Assembly (NCBI GenBank): GCA_963930775.1
Contig: OZ005690.1
Location: 7,300,225 to 7,364,224 of the forward strand
Length of the DNA stretch: 64,000 bases
From: Cliona cf. orientalis
Taxonomy: Eukaryota; Porifera; Demospongiae; Clionaida; Clionaidae
Direction of reading: 5' to 3'
Shown here: in pieces, positions 10,401 through 21,042 of the stretch
How positions within the stretch are numbered: the stretch's first letter is position 1
Layout of the letters: every line of letters starts with the position of its first letter
Program-made: the position numbers and the translations under genes
The notes under the pieces: generated by a model
What the model saw: only the letters and a program-made list of their open reading frames with translations
Told to the model about the DNA's origin: nothing
Databases searched by the model: none

Positions 10401-13185
10401 ATGGTCTCTTACCTGTGGAATGCATAGCCAGGTTTTGTTCAACCACTGTTGTACACGGGTGTTATTTTGCCACTCAGGTGATTGCTTAAGGGTGGTGACT
10501 GCTTCTTGATAATGAGCATCGTGTGATAGTCCACTATCTGGTTGTGGAGATGGTGCCCATGCACAAGCACGTAAGTTTGCCAATAATTGTTCCTGTTCAT
10601 GTTTGTTAAGCCCATTCTTATGGTCCCTTGTCCATCTAGTCCATGCTTGCTCACGATGGAAATCACAAATATAGACAGTAATCCCAGGAAACGCCTGTTC
10701 TATTGCAGAGATTTCAGCCTCAGAATAGTCACATAGAAAGAAGGGTGGCTTCCAGTCTTTATTCCAATTCCTGAGCATATTGAGTGCTTCAAGGATCTGT
10801 TCCGTTGTCTCTGATTGGATAATAAAATCAGCAACTACCTTGTACCCTATATTCGTTCGAACTGTTACAAAGAAAAGCGGAAGATCATATTTCGTAGTCT
10901 TGTATGTGGCGTCTATTAAAGACATTGTATTTCCATATCTTATCATTAGATTTTGTTGCCATTCTTCCTGATGGATCCACAAGAGAGTCTGTGAAAACTG
11001 ATCGTTGGAGTCAGGTGGAGATGAGTCAGGTTGTGACAAGTCTGTGGAATCTGTAGTAGGTGTCTCTGGATGGGATGGCGGCTGGACAGGAAGAGAACAC
11101 TTTTCTGAAATTGAAGGCAGGGTAGGTGATGTAGACTCTGTACTGGGTACTACTGTGGTTTCGGTAGACCCTAGAACTACTTCGTTACCCGGAGATGGAA
11201 CTTGGTCGGGTATGGATTCCTTTTTTATGTACGGGCGAAAAAAGTACTTCCCCGGTCTAGATGATTTAGTCCACTCTTCATACAAAGCCTTCATACTAAT
11301 CTGATCGAATTTTGATAACTGTATTGCAGTCTTTGCAGCATCAATATGGTTACGGATATCAGTATTGGTGGGATAATAGGCTCTGTTATTTTCACTAGGT
11401 AAATTTTCCTTCATGTCGGTTTTCACAAAGAATCGCAGTGCTCGTTTTACTTCTTGAACGTCTGTGATACCTTCTTTTACTAAATCTTCAATTTTTTGGC
11501 TGATCTTATGGTGTACTCTTTGAGACATACCTCCAGCTATACCTGTTGGGTGAACTTTTTCGTGAGCCTCATTTGTTGGAAGGGAGACAAAATAGCGCTG
11601 TTGTGTCTTAAGTTCAGCTGCGTTGTCTATCAATGCTTTATTAATAGCAGCGTGCCTCTCTTTCTTGAGCTGGCGTATTTCATGTACTTTCAAGGACTTG
11701 TTTTCCTCTTCTGCTATCCTATAATCTGGATACAAGTGATATTCCTTGACGGTCATATGGGCTGGGCATCCCATCTTTTTAGTTGTCTGTAGGCACAAAC
11801 GCTTCGTTTTACGTTCACGTTGCTTATAATAGTGTTTACCATGTTGACAGTCATATGTTTTGGTTTGGATTGGACGGAAAGGTACCCCATCAAATTCAAT
11901 TGTTATGTCACCAGCTGTTTGTTTCCAGAATATTTTGGCCTCTGGCTGTTCAACAGTGCATTATAATAATCTACAATTATCATGCATGATGTGATGATGT
12001 TTTTACCTTGGGCTTATCCATAGAACCCTTGTGCTGCTGTGCATGATCTTGATTTGTGTTCTCTTTACCAACTACAGGTGCCGCCAGTGCTGACCTTGGC
12101 TTTTCTGTCCGTCTAATGCCAAAGGTGGTGACAGTATCTTGTTTATGCATTTCAAGAACAAGCTCTGCACTCTCTACTATGCCTTCATAGTAGTTTCCAT
12201 ACTTTTTTAGACCTCTTGTCCATGCTGGTCCCACAGCAGTGTCATCGGGCGAGCCAGCACTAGCTAGTCTCGCGGCGCCGCCCCTTCACAAGAGGAGGAA
12301 GGGTCTGGTACGGCGCCGTTACCCGAGTTGTTCTGTTCCCCAGAAATCCTGGGGAACATGAATATTCATAAGTTGTGGCTACCGCTTCACCGCGGTATGC
12401 AATTTGCTCCATCGTAACCACAACCACGCTGGTACCACGATAGTGTATACGTGTGCACACACATGTAGCTAGGAACGTCGGCATGGATATCGCTGAAGCT
12501 GTGAGGAAATCCGGTGTGTCAGTAGCTATAGGCTATGACCAGCTGAAAGATGAACAAGTGAACATTTTGTGTACTTTCGTAGAAGGGAGAGATGTGTTTG
12601 TATCTTTGCCTACTGGCTTTGGGAAGAGCTTGTGCTACATGCACATGCTCCTTCCTCTCGTGTTAGCAGTCGAGTCTGGTGGTGGTAAAGCTATAGTGGT
12701 TGTTATTTCTCCTCTCATAGCCCTGATGGAAGACCAGGTGGCGTCTTACAGTGCCAAAGGTATCAAAGCTGCCTTTATTGATTGTGAAAGTGACATGGAT
12801 AAGAAAGCTTCTGTCACTGGGGGTGCATATCAGCTGGTGTTGTTCAGTCCTGAGGCACATGCTTCGAGAGCAACCTTATGCTAGTAGACTTGTTGCTTTG
12901 GTGATCGATGAGGCACACTGTGTCAAAAAATGGTAGCTACGTATATACATGTACATAAAAAATCGCCGCATGCCACGTGGTAAACTTGAATAATTGCGGC
13001 ACATTCTGTGCGGTTAACTCCTCGCCGCACTGCGTGGCGGTGCGTAAAAAATCGTCACCACGCGTGATGTTAATTGCATTCCAGCAGAACAACTCGGGTA
13101 ACGGCGCCGTACCAGACCCTTCCTCCTCTTGTGAAGGGGCGGCGCCGCGAGACTAAGCACTAGCAGGATGATTAATAGTGCTCAT
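7498..13185 (-). CDS. MULE transposase with SWIM, CXXC and OTU domains; exon 1 interrupted
   Basis: Eight exons with canonical GT-AG introns and matching phases: 13,185-13,165 plus 12,264-12,007 (one exon split by an insertion), 11,945-10,413, 10,031-8,922, 8,866-8,755, 8,688-8,464, 8,402-8,355, 8,302-8,235 and 8,172-7,498. Joined, they give about 1,349 residues. In order: a C/H-rich N-terminal segment ('YDCQHGKHYY' to 'GCPAHM'); the MULE catalytic core, with D about 438 in 'LIDATYKT', D about 499 in 'CDYSEAE' and E about 626 in 'TNNGTEALNKALK'; a SWIM finger 'CTCKDWARWHIPCKH' (about 746-760); a CXXC finger (about 1,017-1,056, with 'CGECDAC', 'DCGKCVNC', 'KKKFSGQGRKKQCC'); and a C-terminal OTU cysteine-protease fold with 'LPDGNCLFRSLS' (C about 1,195) and 'GVHYDSIV' (H about 1,320). 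Family knowledge: MULE transposases cut and paste with 8-11 base duplications; CXXC fingers bind unmethylated CpG; OTU domains cleave ubiquitin chains. The ATG at 13,185 is followed in frame across the empty insertion site. As it stands, the insertion puts a TAG stop after ten codons, so any product must start downstream. Confidence 0.88.
12265..13155 (+). mobile_element. TAGTCTC-type TIR element with RecQ fragment, 9-bp TSD AGCACTAGC
   Basis: An 891-base element with perfect 71-base terminal inverted repeats (start 'tagtctcgcggcgccgcccc'). The exact 9-base duplication agcactagc lies at 12,256-12,264 and 13,156-13,164. It sits in coding exon 1 of the MULE gene, in the opposite orientation to it. 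The first triplet read by that gene after the duplication is TAG. The interior holds the helicase fragment described separately. The terminal sequence shares 'ggaagggtctggtac' with the elements at 6,957, 47,294 and 48,064. Confidence 0.95.
12483..12936 (+). pseudogene. 5' fragment of a RecQ-like DNA helicase
   Basis: The first ATG of the recognisable protein is at 12,483 (an in-frame upstream ATG at 12,453 adds ten residues). The sequence aligns with the RecQ helicase N-terminus: 'GYDQLKDEQ' (the Q-motif and motif 0 region), the Walker A motif 'SLPTGFGKSLCY', motif Ia 'VISPLIALMEDQV' and, after a frameshift near 12,855-12,865, motif II 'VIDEAHCVKKW'. It stops right after motif II; motifs III-VI and the RQC/HRDC regions are missing. 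RecQ enzymes are 3'-5' DNA helicases, but this piece cannot be active. It lies wholly between the terminal repeats of a mobile element. A second, diverged copy of the same region occurs in the element at 48,064-48,711. Confidence 0.9.
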
Positions 13186-13413
13186 ATCCAATTAGCTAAA
13201 ATTATGTTCATAGTTTGTGTACTAATTTTTATGTATTGTAATGAGAATATTTCTACTTACGTATAGTGCCAAATGCCTGATGGGTCTTCTGTAGCTGCAT
13301 GTGCTTACGAACTTCGCGCCAAACGCGCGCGATCATGCGTGGACCATGCATATGACATGGCAGCCTTGTCACGTGATCATCTGGACTGCAATCCGGTGAA
13401 CAAAGTCAATCCC

Positions 13414-14339
13414 GTTTTTCGTGCATAGCGCTAGGCTACTACGCTCTACGTCCGGTTTGTGGTTAGCCGCTGACCGCCGCTACTAAGTTATGGCTTCAGG
13501 TCGCGCCGGTAGCAATTAAGTGGGTGTGACCGATACCGTTAACCAAGCCGCTCGATCGCCATTAAGATCGACCCGGGCGAAAGTTCGAGGCTATTATCGT
13601 TGAACCAACAGAGCTACAGCTATGGGGCTTGGTCCATAGCTAGACGAGTGGATAGCGACTACCTACGAGTAGCCGCTTTGTGAAGCCAACCTTGAACGCG
13701 AGCGGCAGACATGAAGACGGCGGCCATGATCGAGGTAAGAAGGCTTTTAAGCTTTTGGACGCTACTACAGCGTTTAGTTCGATAGTGTACGGCGGGATAG
13801 AAGAACGTGAGGCTTCTAGCAACTTATGTAGTTTTCAACAAAGCCTTTAGAGGTAGCTAAGGCCTGTTACTTAGCTACAATAAGCTTGTCTATAGGACGC
13901 CTTATTTTCATGTTAAATATTTCGGAGTTCAAAGTTCAATTGACCCGTACAACCCCGCCCATAATCGGTTAATTGAAACGCGGAAACGTGAGCGAGAAAA
14001 GCAGCAAAAATGATGCTGATGGCAAGGTTGGCAGCTCTTCGCTGGTACAGAGAACTTCTCAATGATCGTTGAAATATACAGAGGTAGCGAGTACAAGGCA
14101 CTCCGCTTGTCTGACCTGGCTGGGACAGTGATCAAACAAGTGTTGAACGGACTCTCTCCCGTTTCAATGATCGACTCTCCTCTGGTAGCTCTCAAAAAAT
14201 GGTGACGAATGGTTTTCTAAATCGCCCGCTATTGCCTCTGTAGTACTAGTACTTCAGTGCCACACAAAAATTTAATGATCCAAGCGAAAGAGCAACAGCT
14301 AGCTCAAAATCGCGAATAAGCACTGATTGCGAGCGTTCG
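13414..14339. other. CpG-rich stretch without a supported gene
   Basis: Bases about 13,440-13,740 are richer in CG dinucleotides than the surroundings. They contain a short ATG frame followed by a good donor ('atgaagacggcggccatgat', then 'gag|gtaagaagg' at about 13,710-13,740). This could be a promoter and first exon, but no matching downstream exon was found. The rest to 14,339 holds only short frames. Confidence 0.3.
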
Positions 14340-14479
14340 CCCACGCATAAATTGCTATCCAGAATTTGGATAGTTGAATCTGATTGGTCAGCTGAAATTC
14401 AATTAAACGTGACCTTTGCTAGACCCTTCCCCCCGCGCGTACAATACAAGCGCAAGGAAGGGTCTAGCTCGATAGACTA
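14340..14479. repeat. Truncated TAGTCTAT-type element end
   Basis: The right end 'ggaagggtctagctcgatag' leading to 'actag' and the inner 'cctttgctagaccctt' match the right part of the elements at 23,711-24,118 and 50,447-50,759. The left terminus is missing. Confidence 0.6.
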
Positions 14480-14484
14480 GGTAT

Positions 14485-15255
14485 GAGCATGCGCATTATA
14501 TGGCAAAATGGCTAATCAGACACACCCACTCGCAAAATGCGCTGTACACACCCAGAGGAGGTAGGACAGGCTTGACCTTTGGCTACTAATTTACTAATTA
14601 AATTGCTAGTATTGAAGATTTTTAGAGGATATTGTTGCGATTTTCGAACTCAGTGCTATTGATTCAGTGGGGGAAGCCCTCTTAGTTAGCACTGTAGAGC
14701 AATGTTTAGGTCTTTTGAATGTTAATTAATAAAGCGACATTCCAAAGACCTAAAAATTGCTCTACAGTGCTAACTAAGAGGGGCTCCCCCACTAAATCAA
14801 TAGTGCTGAGTTCGAAAGTCACAACAATATTTTCTAAAAACCTTCATGAAAGCCAAAGCCTATACTAGCAATTTAATTAGTGACCAATTAGCCATGCAAA
14901 GGTCAAGCCTGTCCTAGGATCCTACCTCCTCTGGTACATACCCACAATGACAATTAAATTGCTGTCCTGCATAAGACAAAACGAGCGTGCCACAGACGTG
15001 TGCACTCCAAAATGGAGTGGACTTATACTCGAACTAAGGTGAGCTGTCGTGGCGGTCTTGAGTTAATAGGAAAGGAGTTGATGAATGATCTTGGTCTTGT
15101 TAATTAGATCGATAATTTGCTGTAGATTCTGATTTTGACACTTAGAAATCTCACAAAATTACCTGTTTTGAGATACTTTGATATTTGTAATGTATTACAT
15201 ATATTATTATGGAGTATCCGTGCCATCCCTACTTATAGAGTCGGTAGACTCTATA
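14485..15255 (-). repeat. Dispersed repeat family R3, interrupted copy
   Basis: Sequence outside the inserted foldback element matches, in reverse, 32,262-32,740 and more loosely 40,845-41,170. Shared marks are 'gcgcattatatggcaaaatg', 'aaaacgagcgtgccacagac' and the terminal palindrome 'tagagtcggtagactcta' at 15,236-15,253. No ORF. Confidence 0.75.
14553..14933. mobile_element. Foldback TIR element, 9-bp TSD (copy 2)
   Basis: A 381-base near-palindrome that starts 'cagaggaggtaggacaggct' and ends with its complement, a close relative of 3,809-4,185. It is flanked by gtacacacc (14,544-14,552) and gtacatacc (14,934-14,942), an eight-of-nine match. The R3 copy at 32.6 kb shows the uninterrupted site (complement of 'gtgggtgtgtacaa'), which confirms the insertion point. 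Confidence 0.92.
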
Positions 15256-16070
15256 ATAATGATAAAATTAAAGTTTCATTAACAATACAAAAATTATGAC
15301 AAACATCTTGTAGGAGCCTAGCTCGTCACTAGGTTTCAAATTCATGACAACATCCCCATATAGTGTATAACGTAATACACCAATCCTTTCCAACACTTGC
15401 TTGGAGTATATATCAATAAAGCAAAATCCATACCGATCGATTTTGTCTGACCACGTACTCTAGGAATGTCTGATCGACTTTCATAAACTATAGCCATAGT
15501 CAACTATTGGAGGTCTGTCATCAATTTCCCTTCCCCAGATGGTAGGATCAACCCTGCTGTTAATGGATTCTTGTTGAGTGGCTGCTCTCCTTCCATGGCA
15601 ATCATAGCAGTGACTTTGCAGCCATAACATGCAACGAATAATATACAGGTGTGTGACCATCTTCCCATTCAACCGTTAAGCCAGCAGAATCACCACTGGT
15701 GGATACATCATCACTGAGACCCACTCTTGTTGAGATCAGTACTAAATGTCAACAATATCTGAAAGGCGTTGCTGAGTATCTGCATGGATGCATAGACTAT
15801 AGAGGGGGGAGAATGATGGATGGTAGCACTCTGCACACTGGCAATTGTCTCTCAACCAGATGTAATGAAATTTACCAGACGTACATTTTTTCGCTTTCAC
15901 AGTTCCATTTGATCTCCACAAAATCCCTACCCTCCCTGAGAGTTTCTCCTGATTTACTCGGAGTTTGATTCATGCAGCTTGCACATCTTAACAATAGGTG
16001 CCTATAATTATACTTGCAGTCAATGATGCTCGAAAAGTCGGACTCCTGAGTAGGCCATAAAACCTGTATC
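15256..16070. other. No supported gene
   Basis: About 800 bases of AT-leaning sequence with only short frames on both strands and no recognisable domain, splice-consistent exon or inverted repeat. Confidence 0.5.
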
Positions 16071-16074
16071 AGCT

Positions 16075-16390
16075 TTTTGATTCACACCTTACAATTAAAT
16101 TATGGCCCTTTGAAGTATTTCCATGTTTGTATAGGAAGCCATTCATTTGCAATGTTTCCACCCTCGCGCTACGTGAGAGGCGGGGCCAAGCGTGCACATC
16201 AACGTAACGACCATTACCCACTTTGGTCAAAATTGATGTATCGGTATATGCTTGTATGACTATACTATGCATCCAGCTCAACTATGAGGTGATTTTTGGA
16301 CAATTTTTTTTCTGCTTAGTGTGTGGTCTCCTTGAAAAAAAAAAAGAATTTAAATTATTAACTTGTTACACACTAAGCAGAAAAAAGGAA
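16075..16390. repeat. Dispersed repeat family R4 with 'ttctgcttagtgtgtgg' palindrome
   Basis: 'tttttctgcttagtgtgtgg' (about 16,305-16,326) and 'acacactaagcagaaaaaa' (about 16,367-16,386) are inverted arms. Upstream blocks such as 'tttgtataggaagccattca' recur at about 16,980-17,130, 17,680-18,020 and 19,620-20,130. The four pieces are diverged copies of one repeat with no coding potential. Confidence 0.65.
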
Positions 16391-16397
16391 ACTTAAT

Positions 16398-16972
16398 AAC
16401 TAGAGCTCTACAGAGCACATACCCCGTGTGCACATTGCGCAATCTATTGGACTGCTTTTGTTGTTGCTTGGTTGTATCAAGGACTTATAGACCCATATGC
16501 CCCAGATTGTATGATGATATCAGCCAAAACATTACTGAATCTCTCTCTGCATCAGATCTAGACTAGGTAAATATAGGTATCGGTATCTTACATTCTGATT
16601 CGATGGGGATTTGTATTCCAGTCAACAGATGCCACCAGCCAACTAGCATTATTGACGATCTTTACCAGTCATTGTTATGCGCATGAGCAGAAAGCACAAG
16701 ACCTGTATGCCTGTATGCATGCATAATGTATTGAGTGGGCACTGTCGATAGGCGTGGTTACGAAGGCTAACAAAAAGGCACTATTTGTGACGCTCGTGGA
16801 CCATATCCCTCGATTTGAAGCACACTGAAGCCCATTTTTCGCCAAATGCGACTGATTCATTGTGCTTACTAGTCGCTCAGGTGCCTAGACTTTGAGATAT
16901 GGCTATTTTTCTGCTAACAACGACGACACGACCAATTACTTTACCTCCTTGCGCATGCGTGCGGGGTAATTA
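16398..16972. repeat. Dispersed repeat family R2
   Basis: The left end 'actagagctctacagagcac' runs into 'ataccccgtgtgcac'. The right end is 'gcgcatgcgtgcggggtaat'. The interior ('gagcagaaagcacaag', 'aggcgtggttacg') matches 61,408-61,817 and, reversed, 63,590-63,830. No ORF. The left end is homologous to the terminus of family R1. Confidence 0.75.
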
Positions 16973-16974
16973 TT

Positions 16975-18060
16975 TATTCATGGGGGGTTTGGAAGCACTT
17001 GTGACAATAATATTTTTACATGGGCACACAGAATGGGTTGAAACTACAGATTTGATCACCTTAGACTTCACTTCAGGCCTTTTGAAGCTTCCCCATGTTT
17101 GTATAGGGAAGCCTAGTCTTGTGCCCAGCCTCTTTACCGCATGGGGAAAAAGAGTCTAGTGAAATAATTTTGCTGTATTATGACACAATACAATTAAAAG
17201 CGATGGCGCGATTACTATTTAATAATAATAATATTATTTATTATTATTCGCGCAAAGTGTTTGAAAAGCACCTACAGTAGGCTATGGATAGTGGAGTTCA
17301 AGTGCTATGCTTGTATCGTTGCCTGATTTGTACCCAAAAGGACGGGCAGTAAGCTTTCAAAAGCAGGAAGATTTCCTGGTAGAGACTAAGAGAAATAAAC
17401 ACATCCGTGCCGGCTACAACGCCTTACCATAAATAATTTAAACGCGGGGTAGCTTCGATGATCGCTTGCTGAATGAGTCTAACTGTCCAACGACTACATG
17501 TAGCCATCTCCTACTAGTGAAGTACAAAGTACACAGTGGAGCATAGCAATCTTTTCTTGATGACGTGATATCATTCTGCAATCTGATTGGAAGCGGCAAG
17601 ATAAACACATCCGCGTGGAACCAAACTTGAATAAGTTTCACCAGACTCCTCGATAAAGGGGCTGGGTACGAGACTAAGAGAAGCCTTTCATTTGCAATGT
17701 TTCCGCCCATTCGCTACGCGCGCACACATACTTGACGACCTTTACCCAATTTGGCCAAAATTGGTGTAGGTACAGTAGCCTGCTTGTTTTGTATGGGTTC
17801 CAGCTCAACTGTTGCGGTTTCTGGATAATTTTTTGCTGCTTATTGTGTGGTCTCCTTATTACACACCAAGTAGGAAAAAAAAAGATAATTCATGGGGGAA
17901 CTGGGAGCACTTCAGGATGTATTTTTTATACGGGCACGCAGAATGGGTCAAAATTCGAGATTTGATGCACACCTTAAAGTTATGGCACTTTGAAGTATTA
18001 TGTTTAGCGAGCCACTATGCCAACCAATATCCTGTATTGAACTTCCCGTTTATGCATGAC
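16975..18060. repeat. Further R4 copies and spacer
   Basis: Fragments of R4 at about 16,980-17,130 ('ggaagcacttgtgacaa', 'cccatgtttgtatagggaag') and 17,680-18,020 ('cagaatgggtcaaaattcga'), separated by unique AT-rich sequence with an AAT/ATT-rich run at about 17,220-17,250. No gene seen. Bases 18,061-18,885 contain a short plus-strand frame (18,227-18,430) with an arginine-rich stretch but no other support. Confidence 0.5.
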
Positions 18061-18885
18061 GAATTTGTATGATTTTAGGGTTCGGAGTGGATTTTTTCGT
18101 CTATGCTGAAGTATTAGCAACAAAAGGAGCTCTATATGTCGTCAGTCCTGGAAGAATGAAGCCAAGAGTAGATCAGACGGGCCACGGGTAGTAACATCTT
18201 TACCATCAGCGACAGGACAAATAATTTTGGGCCAAGAAGGTACTATCATTTTTGGCCGCGCGAACATTGATTTACTCGGTAAGCACAGTACAGCCGTTTG
18301 TAGGCCTTGCATGACCATCTTGAGGGAGGCCACAACTTTTGACTCTAGCACATGGCGACGTGGCCTGAGTCGCCGAAGAGAGAGAGAAAGAAATTTTAGA
18401 CGCACGCGAGACGCCATGAAGCCTGAGTAGAGACCTCGCTTTGCTCAGAATAACCATTTATTGTATGAAGCCATATAACATCAGTCACCGCGCGTGCTCA
18501 ATATAACCAAGAAGGAAGTTTTCAAATAATTGTCACAGGTGAGTATTTTTTGTTAGATAACCTTGACTAGACTAGATATAGCTACTAGAGCTAGCCACCT
18601 ACAAAACTAGCTATCCTGCAGCTGTTTTCAACCCTTCCATACAAAACCAAACCCGCCCCTTCACGTGACCAATTTTAGCCGGTTTGACCAATCATAAGCG
18701 ACCTTTGAAATGAGCTGCGGTATTATAGCTGCGTACGTATGCCTTGCTACTTTTGTTGGACCGTTTTTCACAAAAATAAATTAAGTGACGGATCAACGGA
18801 TATACAGGCGGCCCTGTATGTAAACTTACTAGTAGGCTGTCATGGGGAGGGTGTCATACAATAAGCCAGTTAATGCGTGCGTGCG

Positions 18886-19219
18886 CTTGGTGCACTCGAG
18901 GAGTGGTTTCGTGCTGTAAATCACGTACTGCATTAACTATAACATAACTATGCTACCATTGGAAACCCATCCCAAACCTCCAGCTCCCCTCATCAATACT
19001 ATGCATTATGCTAATTACCTCTGTACATAACAATTTCGGTTGGACTTTTCGGCTTGGTGCACTCGAGGAGTGGTTTCGTGATGTAAATCGCGTACTGCAT
19101 TAACTATAACATAACCATGCTACCATTGGAAACCCATCCCAAACCTCCAGCTCCCCTCATCAATACTATGCATTATGCTAGTTACCTCTGTACATAACAA
19201 TTTCGGTTGGACTTTTCGT
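18886..19219. repeat. 167-bp tandem duplication
   Basis: Two adjacent units, 18,886-19,052 and 19,053-19,219, differ at only a few positions. Each starts 'cttggtgcactcgaggagtg' and ends 'cggttggacttttcg'. The low divergence implies a recent duplication. No ORF spans it. Confidence 0.93.
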
Positions 19220-19438
19220 GCTTCTACCATAATAACCGGAATATGCATATAATATGCGCACTATGTTGACGACCTTTTAGAGGGATATGGCATAGACAAA
19301 GAATTCCAGAACTTGCTACGAACGTAGTCCAGCAGTTAAAGAATAAAAAAAACTAGCTGTTAGATGTTCTTATCAAAACACAATGGCCACCCACAACTAT
19401 TGCACTGCCTAGACGTTCTAATGTCTGTGATCCTGCTT

Positions 19439-20396
19439 GGGTCACGCGTAGTATGCGGAAACGCCATACGCGTGCAGAGCAATGCCTTTAGATCGCAATT
19501 TCTCGATTATATTGAGGGTGTGCCGCGATCGCAAACAAGGCGCTGTATCACCACAACCAAGCTCGCGATCTTTCTTAACTATTAACCACGCAGACTTATT
19601 AAACACGAAGTAGTTATACACAGAGTAGAAAAAACTAATTCATGGGGGATATGGGAGCACTCGTGGACATAATTTTTACATGGGCACGCAGAATGGGTCA
19701 AAGTAATAGGTTTGACTGGATGAAATTTTGAAGGAACCAGTACTTTGTGGTGTTTTCTGGGCAATTGTTTTCTGCTTAGTATGGTCCTTTTGAACAAAAA
19801 AGATTAAAATGAGGGGTTTGGGAGTACTTGGAGACAATATTTTACATGGGCACGCAGAATTGGTCGAAACTAGAGATCTAACTTGATTCACGCCTTTGGA
19901 AGTTATGGTTTGTATAGGGAAGCCATGCGTTTGCAACGTTTTCCGCCTACGTGCTACGTGAAAAATGAGGAATACCAGTTAGGCACGCGCACACAAAGGC
20001 GACGACCTTTACCTACTTCGGTCAAAATTGGAGTATAGGGTGCCTGCTTGCATTGTATGGTCTACTAAGCATCCAGCTCAACCATGAGGTGGTTTTGGAC
20101 AATTTATTTGCTTAGTGTTCTGTTCTCCTTCACAAGGTAATGCGGTCATTTTTTATGTGACCGGATTTGGGAAAACCCTCCGTAACGAATCATTTTCTGA
20201 AAATTGAGTTTGATGTATGGTTGATAAGCTCTACCGTAGAGCTAACCCGCGTTCAAGTCTTAGGCCGATCGCGCACTTCGTTGTGGAGATACAGCGCTTT
20301 GTTTGCGATCGGGCCACACCCCCAATAATCGAGAAATTACGGTCTAAAGGCGTTGCTATGCACGCGTATGGCGTTTCCGCATACTACGCGTGACCC
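19439..20396. mobile_element. Long inverted-repeat element, about 120-130-base arms
   Basis: The left arm (19,439-19,560, 'gggtcacgcgtagtatgcgg') and right arm (about 20,270-20,396) are inverted with roughly 85-90% identity by eye. The interior carries an R4 copy. No flanking duplication was recognised, so element status is inferred from the arms. No coding capacity. Confidence 0.7.
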
Positions 20397-20943
20397 GGAA
20401 ATCAATTAAATGGACCGGGGCGGAGCCGTTCGAAATGAACGTAAAGATCGAGCACGAGTTGAATTTCGTTGTTGACGACAGCCGATGGTTATTAGATGCC
20501 CATGCGCAAGGGGGGTGTAATTGCGGGATTCTACGGTACTTGCTACTTGGCTTTATGCGTGTGATAATACTACCTTTACAAGGGGTCAGGGGGCACCCCT
20601 AAATGAAGCCCTGATAATGATTAGTTTCCTTGTAATAATTACAATAAGTATTTATTCTACATATTTGTCATGATTGAAATTGCCAATAAGGTCATATAGT
20701 TTAATCTTCATTTGAAGAGCTTTCATTATCGGTTTCTTCAAGCAATACCAGCCACTGATTTACCTACCAATGTACATAAGATTCAATAAAATATTGCATA
20801 CATAATATGGATTTCTGTGGTTATGAGGTAAATATTATGGTGGTAACTATTGGTGTAAGTAAGGTAATCTCTTATATAATCTATGAGGTAATTACATGCC
20901 CAGTAGCAATTTACTTTTGTGATTATGAGGTAATTATGTATAG
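20397..20943. other. No supported gene; 'ttatgaggtaa' repeats
   Basis: Short frames only. The block 'ttatgaggtaa' or close variants occurs about four times between 20,820 and 20,935, suggesting degenerate short repeats. Confidence 0.4.
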
Positions 20944-21042
20944 GTTACATCACGAGGTGGAGGTCTCTACGGAATTTACACACCGAGGGCCGGAGGCCCG
21001 AGGCTGTATAAATCGCGTCGAGACAGAACCGAGTGATGTAAC
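20944..21042. repeat. About 100-base palindromic repeat
   Basis: Outer arms 'ggttacatcac' and 'gtgatgtaacc', inner arms 'aatttacaca' and 'tgtataaat', and a central GC-rich hairpin 'cgagggccggaggcccgag'. Overall architecture resembles the palindrome at 3,524-3,632. No ORF. Confidence 0.8.

Larger units (their letters stand above)
6939..13413 (-). mobile_element. Probable autonomous Mutator-like element (MULE)
   Basis: About 46 bases at each end are inverted copies: 'gggattcactttgttcac' continuing after 7,288 as 'cggagtgcagtcca' and 'cacgtgatc', against the complement of 13,368-13,413 ('gtcacgtgatcat', 'ctggactgcaatccggtgaa'). They enclose a single gene for a complete MULE-type DDE transposase. 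The left repeat is split by a 322-base element (6,957-7,278) and the gene's first exon by an 891-base element (12,265-13,155). Without these, the element is about 5.2 kb. No target-site duplication is recognisable outside the repeats (flanks ttattatat and gtttttcgt differ), so the exact termini are tentative. Confidence 0.65.

Noticed and set aside
12265-13155. A functional host RecQ gene at this locus
   Set aside because: Only motifs up to II are present, with a frameshift, wholly inside perfect 71-bp inverted repeats and a 9-bp duplication.
13640-14195. Minus-strand ORFs in the CpG-rich stretch
   Set aside because: Short, no domain, no supporting splice sites; the region is reported only as CpG-rich.
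18227-18430. Arginine-rich plus-strand ORF as a second STPR-type gene
   Set aside because: Only one short arginine-rich block, no tandem unit and no bounding inverted repeats.
18886-19219. CRISPR-like array or satellite
   Set aside because: Only two 167-bp units with no spacers; a simple tandem duplication in a eukaryotic genome.
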